Source: Apostichopus parvimensis (lineage: Eukaryota; Echinodermata; Holothuroidea; Aspidochirotida; Stichopodidae). Taken from it: a stretch of 30,303 bases of DNA. Position 1 is the first letter of the stretch; every line of letters starts with the position of its first letter. Under the pieces are notes generated by a model. It worked only from the letters and a program-made list of their open reading frames with translations, ran no database searches and was not told the DNA's origin. Shown piece by piece: positions 12,201-24,200 of this stretch. The stretch lies in contig KN883442.1 in NCBI GenBank assembly GCA_000934455.1, positions 94,945 to 125,247 of the forward strand. The letters are read 5' to 3'. A program made the translations under genes and the position numbers.

Positions 12201-15200
12201 ACAAGAGTTAAGCATATTTTCTCTTTTGAACAACTAATTCTTTGGTTCAGGAAAATATTTTGACCTATTCTGTTGATGCAGGACCAAAGGGGGTGAAAGG
12301 TGAAATTGGTGTCGCAGGAATGAAGGGAAACCTAGGCCCTCCGGGACCACAGGGTGAAAATGGTCTCCGAGGATTGACTGGCCCAAGTGGTGAACCTGGC
12401 GTCCCTGGATTAGAAGTAAGCATGTTTTATCTTTTCTTAGCTTGTATTGTCCTTAACCTCAGTTTCACATATCCATGTCAAAGATATTGTTGCTTGAAAT
12501 ATGATCAAAATTTTGTGAGGAGAATGAGTTATGAAATGGAAAAAAAAAACACACACACACTCACTCTGGAAAAAATCTAACCTATTGTGTGGTATATATG
12601 ATCAGGCAACTCCTTGTTCTACACCAGCTGAAAGGGCTTTCCAAGCCAATGGAACTGTTGCCAGTGCAATGTGTCTGTCTGTCTATCTGTCTGTCTGTAT
12701 CATTTACTTGAAACACTATTCGTAAGTTGAGCATTTGATATTCATCAAAGTTATTGGGGGCTTTAAATGATGACAAAGGTCGTTTAAAGGTCATCAATAT
12801 TGCCACCAAATATGCTAGAAAGTCAGGTTATGGTCACCCCATGCTCAAACTTCAGGAAGCATTTTACTTTTGACCCTTGACCCTACCAATATCTTCCTCA
12901 CTGAGACCTTTCATTGTTCTTCTAAACACCCCCCTCAATGTGTGGGAATAACTTGGAAGGCCAGTTGCTCCCCGGCAGAACATACTTTTGTAAACTTGTA
13001 GCAAGTTATGAAATTTGGGTCAAAACTGATGAACTTAAAGGTCAAGGCACTCCCCAGCATAAATTCTTTTTCATCTGATGGTCATGTAAGTTGGTAATGA
13101 TCTCCATCATAAGGGGGGTGTATCTTAATTTTTGATGACCATAATTTGATAAACAATCATGTGATATAAGCATTGGGTGTATGTGATATTGTCAGGAGTA
13201 TATTGGTCAGAGGCCATACTCATATTATTAGTATTATTATTTTATTCTCAGTGACCTTGACTCTTAACCATTGACATTAAGGAGGAGAACAATCTTCATT
13301 ATCAATATCAGTATCAACAGCCAGTATCAACATATTATCAACATCAACATCATATTAGAGTCTAGTATTAAAGAGGATAACATCAAATCTAAAAAAAACT
13401 GAATATGGCAAACCCAGGTTATATCACCCATAGAGTCTATCTAGTATGAAGGTATCCTATATTGGCACCAAATATGCTCGATATTCAAATATGGTCACCT
13501 ATGGTCAAAATTCCTGAAACTGTTTTTATTACAATTTGAGAACAATTTGGAGAGCAAAGACCTCCAGGAAAGAACTTTTTGAAAACTTGTAGCAATTATA
13601 TAGCATGCTATTATTTGGGGCCTATACAGACTACCTTAAAGGAGGATAAAATCTAACCTCAAAAACTAAATATGGCAAACCCAGGTTATATCACCCATAG
13701 AGGTATCCTATATCGGCACCAAATATGCTTGATATTCAAATACGGTCACCTTTGGTCAAAATTCCTGAAACTGTTTTTATTACAACCTTTGAGAAAATTG
13801 TCTTCACTGGGACATTCGATCATCTTTTGTGTTCCGTAAAAATGTCTGAGAACAATTTGTAGAGTAAAGACCTCCAGGAAAGTTCTTTTTGAAAACATGT
13901 AGCAATTATAGCATGCTATTATGTGGGGCCCATACTGACTAACCTTTAAGGAGGATAAAATCTAACCTCAAACACTGAATATGGCAAACCCAGGTTATAT
14001 CACCCCATTGTATGTATTTGTATGTATTTTAGATCCTTCTGCAAGCAGGAACTCGCAAAGAAGCCTCATTGGCTTATCAAAGCCGCGAGCTGACCGAAGT
14101 CAGTCTCTTACATTCGTATTTAACGTCAATGATTATGAATTGTCAATTGTCAACAACTCTGTAACTGGACGACATACAATTAATCTTGGAGTGACTCGAA
14201 TCGGGGACCTTATGATTGGAAGGCACTGGCGTTAACCACTGAGCTAATTGAGTATAACCATCGAGTAGAAACCATTAAGTATAGTATTTAAGGAGGATAG
14301 ACTCAAATCTCACAGCTGAGTCATCCTGGACAACTTACTTTTACACACAACTTCCAGGCATGTTAACATTTTGAAACAGTATAAAGAAAAATTTGATTGT
14401 CTTTTTTTTCGTCTTTGTAGGGAAGTGATGGAGCTGTGGGTGAAAAGGGTGATAAGGGAGATCCAGGCGACACCGTCAGTGACATCTGTGAACAAGGAGA
14501 AGTTGGAGAACCGGGTGACCCAGGACCAATAGGTTAGACCATTTTGATAAGACTGAACCAGTAATTATCACCAGGATAATAAAGGCATTCTCTCCGGTTG
14601 TGACAGTTTAACTGACGCTGGTATAAACAAGTGTGTGTAAAAATAAGTTGGCCTGACATTTCCATCCTAGCAGGATCTTCTTCAAAGGCTAAATGACAAG
14701 TAACAGTAACAGAACGGCTTTCTGGTCACTTGGCCCAACAACCATTTCGCCCAACTGCCATTTCGCCCAACCAGCCTGGTCATTTCGCCCAACCAGCCTG
14801 GTCATTTCGCCCAACCAGCCTGGTCATTTCGCCCAACCAGCCTGGTCATTTCGCCCAACCATGTTTTTACTCGTATTCAGTCAGAATAATATTACTTTTT
14901 CTATTTCACTAGTTCAATTTGATTTATTTTTGGTACTGATCCATCCTACCGACTAATAATTACCGAACGTTTCCTTATTAAATTGAAAAAAAATTAAAAT
15001 ATAAAACCCGTCTGTAATATTGAAGTATTATATTTAATCAATGTAACCACTGTATCAATGTAACCACGACTTCAACTTTCCTTAATATTCGGTTCGTATC
15101 CCGTAACGTTAACAATTCCCGAACGTTTCCTATCAATCCTAACCCCTTAAACACTGATCCATACTCAAGTTTCCTTAATATAACAATTCCCGAACGTTTC

Positions 15201-18200
15201 CTTATTGAAGTATAATATTTAATTAAGGTTGGGCAAAATGACCAGGCTGGTTGGGCGAAATGGTAAGGTTGGGCGAAATGGTTGTTGGGCGAAGTGACCA
15301 GCTTCCACAGAAGGGACAAAAACATGCACAGAATATAGACAGGTTAATGAGCATGGTGAACACAAAGAGATAGATGTAAGGGGATGAGTAGACAAGGGAT
15401 GGAGAGAAGAAAGAAAGAAACCAGCAGGGGAAGAGAAGAGGTAGGAGATAAACAGTGGAGGGACAAGTGTGAAAACAGTCGCTTCTTCCAAGGTGCTACA
15501 GTGTGCTAAGTAGAGATCTCCCTTGGGTTATATAGCATAGAGTGCAGCCGAGCAAGTTACCTCTCCAGGTCCATAATTATACCCCCTCTTCTTAAGAAGA
15601 GAAGTATTGGATATTATGTAGTGATCTGGCCAGGGCAGCCGTCTGTTTCTCAATCCCAATCCTCAAATCACGAGTCCTTTGCCTTTACCGGGCATATGAT
15701 TACAAATCAGCGAAGAAGATGGGAGTTGATATCAACAGGAAGAGGGATGTCACGTGGACCGGGGCGATTTGTTAGTCGAACAATTTTATGAGGGAGTGCC
15801 GAATGACATTATTAACATATCCTGTAGGGATCATATAACGATCACGATTTTGTTAACATGCATGTAGTGTAAAAAGTCCTCCCACTGTAGTAGTAGTAGT
15901 AGTATAAATTTAAGATAACATTGCAAAGCATTAGACAGATACAGCTACTCTCTTGGTGTGATTAGATTGTTCTTTGCTTGTTGCTAGGGAGGGGGGATGG
16001 GTGGGGATGGTTGTGTGAAATTTCTCCACCTATGAAGTCTAATATGGAAGTTTAGATGGTCGCTTGTGATGTGTGGTGAGTAGCTAGCTACCTTTATGCA
16101 ATGCTTTTAATCGCAAACAAAACTGTTGAAAAACTGTGAAAATTCTATTTTCTTGAATGGAAAATAATTATTTGGTTCTTAATCTTATCTCCGCCTAGGT
16201 CTGACTGGACGCAGAGGTGACAAAGGAGGGAAGGGTGAGCCAGGCCCAATAGGTCGGACAGGAAACGATGGTATCCCTGGTGATCCCGGGATAGATGGAC
16301 CCCCAGGGGATGTAGGAGATCCTGGACCACGTGGAAATCAAGGAGGAAGGGGAGAACTAGGAGAACAAGGCGACCCAGGTAACACCCATCTCTGGGATTT
16401 TAATCCAGTTGATTATATAAAATGCTACACTCGTTTAATTCGGGAAAAAGTTGAGTTGTTTGAAAGTTTGCAAAGTGTTTTGCAATTATCTATTAAAGTT
16501 TAAGCCATGTAGCTAGTGTTTTGTTCATTTCTGACAGTTGTTAATGGGGTCTGTGGCAGAAATTGATTTGTTTGCTCAGGTTTAGACCGTAGTAAAGAAA
16601 ATATTTAACAGGTTGACAGATTATCTACGTGGCTTTTCCACATATGGCGGATATTGAAAAAGTTAGTAATAGGACGTTTTTTTTTTGCAGTCCTTTTAAT
16701 ATCAGCTATTTATTTTGTTGGTATCCACAAGTGCCTGTTTGCAAGTTACCTCTGTAACAGTCAAGAGAGCTGAACCACTCTTGACGGTTCAGTTCAGTTT
16801 TCTTTTCTTAACATTTTTATCTGTGGCACTTTCAAACAGGTGACTGCATAAACATTTTGAAGTAAAAAAGGATTCAAAACCAGGCTTTCTGGTCGACACA
16901 GAAAAAAATGGGTGTTTTCTATTGTCGGATGTGTACAAATTCGGCGTTAAAAATTCAAGTTCTTTGCTTGTTTGGACATTTTCTGTTATTACAAACTTAT
17001 TCACAGGAGAGATAGGTGAAGTTGGTCTCCCCGGTAACGAAGGACTTCCAGGATTAAGAGGTATGTAGTTTTTGGTTCCGATGCTTTGGCATCCGTCGAA
17101 ACGTATGCAGTCGAGTTGGCTTTATGGGAAATTGTCGAAGACGGCTTGTAAACATGATATCTCAACAACCTCAGATTGAATCAAGGTCAAACTTATTAGG
17201 TAGATGCCCTGTGATGAGTAGATTGTTTTGGTTCCCATGCTGTGAAGATTAACGAATGAGCATGTTGTTTTTGGTATGCATATCATGAATATTAATCAGT
17301 GAACATAAAATCCTTAATCAGATATCTGTTAAATAGTATGTTTAATTAGCTTTATACATATGTACTTGGGATAATACAATGTAAGTACAGTATATAGATA
17401 CAGTACATGCTTATGAGATCATAAAATTTGACGTCATTAATATGCATGCATTGTTCTGTTTTGATACAATGTCACTAAATAGACTTTGTCAACATGATAA
17501 CAAGTACAATGTAGTTAACATGTGTGGTTAACCACTCTATGAATATGTTTGGGCATCGAAACTCAATCACTAAATAGACTTTGTCAACATGATAACAAGT
17601 TTGTGCATATTAATGTTGTATGGTTAACCACATCATGAAATATGTTTGGGCATCGGAATTAAATCACTAAATAAGAATCTGTCAACATAATAACTGATTC
17701 CTGGTACCTTCCTTGTTATATTGCCGCATTAGTCAATAGATGATCCTCTTCATTTTGGTGTGCACAAGTTCATGAATATTAACATGCATGGCTTACCACA
17801 CAATGAATATGTTAGGCATCGGAAACAATGAAAGGTTTTGTTCTCCCACGTCACTTGCAGATTACTTAATTTGTAATCAGTGAATGAGTTTATTACGAAC
17901 ACAAAAGTACCAATAATGGATTGTAGAGTTAGAAGTCAGTTACTGTGTGTTCATAATAGAAAGTATGGTGTCAAAAAATGCTGAAATCACACTGAAATTG
18001 GTTCAATGCGAATCCTAGCGATGAGTTACGATAGATACTGGGTGAACATCTCTGGTATATCTGGACCTTCATGTACAGATTACAGATTATAAATTATTTT
18101 TGATTACAGAATGGATACTTCATGAACTGCTTCATTACCATATCTTGTTCAAGTTCCCCTGGGGGGCACTTGTTAAGTTCCCCATTGGCAGACAAGAGCT

Positions 18201-21200
18201 TACCCCCTTCCCCAGCCCCACCCCACCCAAGTGAAAACTGACCTTATGAAGAAAAACTTATGAACTTGAAAAATAATCTAATGATTTCCGTTTTTCATTC
18301 TCTTCCTCCTTTTTGGTTTCGATGATAATCGTAACCTATGCATTCATGCAGGCGGAAAGTGTGTGTATGTGTGCGCTTGTTTTTCTATCTGACCGAGGAC
18401 TTGAACAAAAGAATTCCAGATCCTCGGTTGTGATTTCTAAAGAATCACCACGTCCTCGGAAGAATTCTATTGTATGGGGTATTGTTAAGGTTAGGGTACG
18501 TTGATTTGAACAATGGAAAATACAATGGGGTCCTCGGTTGGAATATAATACAAACGTGTGTGTGCGTTTGTTTTGTATTCTGACCGAGGACTTGTGACAA
18601 GGTCACCAAAGGTCAATAATGGATCAAAATGTGTTTTTTGGACAATAACTTGTGAAACTACCATTGACAGGGTCCGACATGATTGATATTTGTGGACTAG
18701 TTGTGAATGGGGTTAAGGATCGTTTCCAAACATAACAGTCATGTGATCCAAGGTCAACAAAGGTCAATTAGGGGTCAAAAACTAGTATTTTTGCAATAAC
18801 TTGAGAACCAAATGTCCAACAAGGTTAGGAGTTGCGCTATTGTAATCCAATAGTCGACCTGCATTTGGGTGACCTTTGACTCAGGTTGACTTCCAGTGAC
18901 CTGTATTAGCTTCTTTCAAGTTGATTCTTTGAGGTTTCGTGGGCATATTCCAATTTAAATTGTCCATAAGTTGACTCCTCTGCAACCTTAATGTGCGAAG
19001 TTATTAGAGATCAAGGTTTGGTTTGGTTTTGTAATACTTGTTGTGTGGATTCATAACATTGAGTACAAGAACCCTATTGTTTTTGATGGAGGTGTGTATA
19101 ACCATGTACAGTAGACTGACAGTAGACTGTGTTATCATGCCATAGCGTTATTGTAACAGCTAGTTCTGGTTGTACTAACAAGCAGAAGTCTAGTGCATTG
19201 AAGTCATCGAAACCTCAATGCATTTTGCATTCTGGTTATATTTGTGTTTTGTTTTCTAAACCAAAGGTGAACCAGGGACGGATGGAGATATAGGCCCTGA
19301 TGGGCCACAAGGACCTCCAGGAGACATTGGTTTACCAGGACCCAGAGGTTTCACAGGACAAAGAGGAGATAAGGGGGACCGTGGGTTCCCTGGTGAGGGT
19401 AGTTCTGGAGTTCCAGGGGAACCTGGTGTATCTGGAGACCCTGGTGAACCAGGTGAGAGAGTGTTTTCTAGGTATAATTTACTCATCGATAAGATCATAT
19501 CCTTTGTATTTATATTAGATCCTCCTGCAAGCAGGAACTCGCGAAGAAGCCTCATTGGCTTATCTAAGCCGCAAGCTGACCGAAGTCAGTCTCTTACATT
19601 CATTTTTTATTTTTTTATTTGTTTTTATTTTTTATCCTTTCCTTTTTTTTTATCCTTTCTTAACAATAATTGCTTTAAAAACTCCCAAGACCATTAAAAA
19701 AAAAGAAGCCTTCTCTGAAGCTCATAGTAAGAGAAAATACAGTCCAGAGATTTTGCATCGGTTTCCTTCAGTGTGATTATCTATCATTCATATGAAATTG
19801 AAAAATTGTGATCACGATTTGAAACTGATGTGGAATTGAAAATTGTGAGCATGATTTGAAGAAATTGATGTGCTTTGTGTCAAGAGAAAACTCTATCATA
19901 ACGAACCAAGTAGTATGGTATTCATCGATACATGTCAACAGAAAACTGTTTGACTCTACTTCTAAATGTTAACTACCATACCGAGAGTAAACCACATCTT
20001 ATCGATGTTTTGTCAACCTCGCAACCTGTTTAAGAATAAAGATGGAAACCCCCTCGGGATCTGGGTTCAAAACAAGTATATATATATTGAAGAATGAAAA
20101 CAAAGGCAAGAGATGTTTTTCACTAAAAATTTCATTTACATCTTTGACTATTCTATTCGAGCAAGCTATACTCACTCACAAAGGGAATGAACATTTGCCA
20201 TAGTATATGAACTGAAGTTAATGGCCAGCAGTACTTCAGTAAAGTTAAATCTCAATCCATGATGATTTTATCATTATTTACATGATTGAAAAATATCGTA
20301 AGTGTTAAGAAGAAGAAAATGGTAAAAGTTGGCTGAAGGGGGTATTGACTCCTTTATGTTAATATTTTATATAATTATTTTTTATAATTTGATGTTTCAT
20401 GAAAATTCCGATCAAAGAGAGTGTATAAAAAAAACTGGAGAAGCATGAACCACTGAACTGAAGCCATTATACCTTGCCATCTGTAATATTATTGGTATTG
20501 TTTCAATCCATTTACTGATGCAATGCCCGCCCCCCTTATCAGATAAGAGCAAGTTTAAGGAAAAAACCCTGGTTGCTGTCTATTACAGATAAATGATGGT
20601 GTGATGAACTCAGATTTACATATATACAGTAGCTAATATTGCCAGCCATTATAATTTTGTAATAATTCATACGATATTCTTTCAAGGTGCTCAAAGTCAG
20701 TGCCCCACCTTAGATGAATTTTTTTATTAAAAGCAAATTCCTTTTCGAGACTCCTTCATATGCTTACATAAATTTGCAGGAGATTGTTTTGAAAATTCTG
20801 TAACTATTTAAATCACTGTTGATCTAGAATGCACGACACTCTGATTGTGTCTATCCCATCATAGGAGAAACTGCTTCTCATTCCTTTTCAATTCTCCTTC
20901 TTCAAAACTAGGAACCCCAGGACAGGACGGCCCACCAGGTGATTTCGGTTTCGCTGGAGTAGAAGGAAAGAAAGGTGAACCAGGGCGTCCCGGTGAACCT
21001 GGACCAATTGCACCTGTTCTTGCTGGACCTAAAGGATCGCAGGTGAGCATTACGCAGGAGAGGGAAAGGCCGCAACGATCATACAGAAATCAAATCCTTT
21101 GTTATAGTACTACTGTATGCCCTGCCTCTAGTGTTATGCTAAAGTGATGTGGGCAAGTATCCAGAGATCTTAGGTCCTGTGAAACCCCACCAGTGTTCAC

Positions 21201-24200
21201 ACTACAATCATGACCGCCATTGTGGGGTCACAATTGGAGGTCACAATTGTGGGTCTGATCCTGTGAGGTCTGAATCCTCCGCGAAAAAGAGGTTACATTT
21301 GTGGGTCTGATCCTGTGAGGTCCGAATCCTCCGTGAGATTGAGGTCACAATATTGGGTCCGATCCTGTGAGGTCCGGTTTCCTCTGTGAGATGCAGGTCA
21401 CAATTGTGGGTCTCATCCCATGAGGTCTGAATCCTCCGCAAGATAGAGGTTACAATTGTGGGTCTGATCCTGTGAGGTCCGGTTTCCTCTGTGAGATGCA
21501 GGTCACAATTGTGGGTCTGATCCCATGAGGCCTGAGTCCTCCGCAAGATAGAGGTTACAATTGTGGGTCTGATCCTGTGAGGTCCAGTTTCCTCCGTCAG
21601 ATGCAGGTCACAATTGTGGGTCTGATCCCATGAAGTCTGAATCCTCTGCGAGATGGAGGTCACAATTGTGGGTCTGATCCCATGAGGTCTGGATCCTCCA
21701 CAAGATGGAGATCACAATTGTGGGTCTGATCCCCCAGTACGTGAGCTAGTGACACTCAAAATAAGTCGCCCTTGGGGTATCATATGCTTCTTCCAGATCA
21801 AACTCTCTTTCTTTTCCGCATGATTTCCATTCGGCTCAACAAAAATAAGAATCCGGGAAGTTGTTCGAAAACATCCTACTCACATTTCTGATGTCCGACA
21901 ACCATCAAGAGGTGCCATGTAGCAGTTTATCTCAAGTTACAATTGACATTTTTGCAATTTGTAGAGCAACTGTATCATCTCAGTATGGGGGGGGGGATCA
22001 ATCCCTAATCTCTGCTTTCAACACCATGATTGTGTGGGATGCCAATCTCTGTTGCTGTTTCACTGCAGTGGTGATCTTTGCTAGATGTAATCTCATCCAA
22101 ACAACAAGATAAGATTCATTGCAACAGTTACTAAGTACCGAAACAAGAATTGTCCCAGAGAGAGAGGGAAGAATTCTTGCCATTTGGTACAAGTTAAATA
22201 AGAAACAGGACAAAATCCTTTTTCCTTATACACCCATTAAATATCATTCTGTCACAGTTCAGTTTGTATCTTAATACTTTAAAGATATAAGACATGAATG
22301 AGAGCGGACCGAATATCATTTAATTTTTGACAAAAGATTCAGTTTTCAGTATCTTAGCAAACAAGAGCTAGTCGATGGATCTGATCATTGATCAACTGGC
22401 GAAAATTGATCATTCTTTGGAATGTTGATATTCTCTGCCTTCCATTTGATCCTCGTGAACGATTACTTGACATGTTTTCTGACTGACTTTTTTTAACTCG
22501 GCAGGGTCCTGCCGGAGAACCTGGTGAGCCTGGTGGACCAGGGCCGAGGGGACGCACAGGACAAGATGGTCCCGCTGGGGTACCAGGTGAGGATGGCAGA
22601 CCGGGCGATATTGGTCCGCGTGGTATGGATGGTTTTCCAGGCCTCACTGGTGACAAAGGAGACAAGGGTGACATTGGTAAGTTTCTCTTGGGGTTCTTCT
22701 AGGTGACTACTGGACACAGAGTTCAAATGGCTGTCGCCTCTCATTACAAATGGTCCAATTCTCATTATCATTTTATTCACACTATTTGAGTAATTTTTTT
22801 CTCAGACAATCTCAAATAAATTCACCATTTTTGTCCCGAAAATGCTCGATGTTGACTTCTTAGTTTTAGTTTCACCAGTTGTCATAGTCATGGGTGTTAA
22901 TAGCTTGAGCCCAGATTCATATATATATGCAAAGTAGGCTAGGCTTAAGTACTTTGGCAACAAAAGTGTGGTAGCTCTAGGCTAGGTGGAAGTGGAGTTT
23001 GAAAAAGCAACAGCAAAAAAGATATTAAAGATTTGCACATTGAAATAATGATATTTAGACCTGCTTGTCTATCCTATCTATGAATGACGTTACCTCGCTT
23101 TGTGTCGTATTTTTGGATCAAAATTGATGGAAATGACTCTTTTCATGAATTAGGTCAAAGGGTCATTCAATGAAGGCAGTTAGATGAAACAGTTTAAAAG
23201 ACATAAGTTTAATCCGATTGCCTGAACTTGGTACACGTTTAAGATTTGCCCAAGCATGTGTTCACAGGTTTATAGAGCGTTTTGAAGATTGGCCATGGTA
23301 CTGTTAAAAAGGCATTTGACGTTATTAGCGACCAAAATGTAGACCCTTTTCAAACTTCTTCCTTGGAGACTTATCTGAATTTTGATCAGCCTTGGTTTAG
23401 GGAAATGGCTGACAAAAGGAAGAGAAGGGAAATACATGGTAGTGAATGCTGATGTATTGAAAGAACACAAACATCTCAGATTGTTGAATTTTGCCGGAAC
23501 AGGTCCACCAGTTGACATTAATTCTCTGAGAGGAGAGCCAGGGGAAACTGGTAGCTTTGGCAGCCCTGGACCAGAAGGACCCCAAGGAGACCCTGGCATT
23601 CCTGGCCCACCTGGAGAAGATGGACTTAGGGGTACAGATGGAGCCCGAGGACCACCCGGCTCTAATGGCATAGATGGAGACACTGGTCCTCCTGGAGAAC
23701 AAGGCAGTCCAGGTAAGCAAGTCCATTAGTCATCATTCCATCAAATGTTTCACTTGTCAACTTCTCTTCATATGTCAGTTCGCTTTCTGTTAAATTCTCA
23801 TTCAAACTTTTATTGTGAACAACTGACCTTGGCTAAACTTACAGGTTTAACTGAGATGCTGTTTAAGATGTCATTTGTTTATAAGTTTAGTCAGAAATGA
23901 CAGCACAATGTCTTAAACTGCTTTGAATTATCAACATTCAAGACCTCAGGGATTTAATTGACACAGAAAACTGACCTTATCCCATTAATGCTTATTATTT
24001 TACCAAGTATGTTACGTGACAGATATTTGTCCAAATATTTGTCCAAATATGATGCTGATTGAATGTCATATGATGAAGTCAACAGAGGTCAAAGTCTGGA
24101 ACCTTGTAAGCTTTCAACTCAATCATATCTTTGCTGTGGCTTTGCTGCATCAGAATTTGACCTTTCCTCTTTTAAGAGAGGCTGAGAGGGTTTTCCACTT

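Larger units (their letters stand above)
12416..14420 (+). other. Intron 12 with long-unit tandem repeats and a SINE
   Basis: Holds a tctg microsatellite (12675-12700), a tandem array of 267-309 bp units (about 13380-14003, with a diverged unit near 12780-13060), and a minus-strand SINE (about 14008-14250). A T-rich tract and acceptor ttgtag precede exon 13. Confidence 0.8.
14533..16198 (+). other. Intron 13 with foldback element
   Basis: Holds the foldback element (14722-15302), a purine-rich tract (15309-15480), a possible LTR-retrotransposon remnant on the minus strand (about 15560-15860) and a GTA microsatellite (15888-15904). Nothing recognised in 15905-16190. Confidence 0.75.
17061..19266 (+). 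other. Intron 15 with several repeat families
   Basis: Holds a fragment of the GGTTTCGATGA-type element starting 13 bases after the donor (17074-17165), a tandem repeat of 87-105 bp units (17472-17830), and a full element copy C (18315-19238) ending 28 bases before the next exon. 17830-18310 shows nothing recognisable. Confidence 0.75.

Noticed and set aside
14693..14956. Open frames with repeated F-A-Q-P-A-W-S / S-P-N-Q-P-G-H motifs
   Set aside because: These are translations of the 22-bp units of the foldback element, not a protein gene.
21241..21663. 140-codon minus-strand protein with repeats
   Set aside because: It is the translation of a 52-bp minisatellite; a near-multiple-of-three repeat stays open by chance, and there are no start or splice signals around it.
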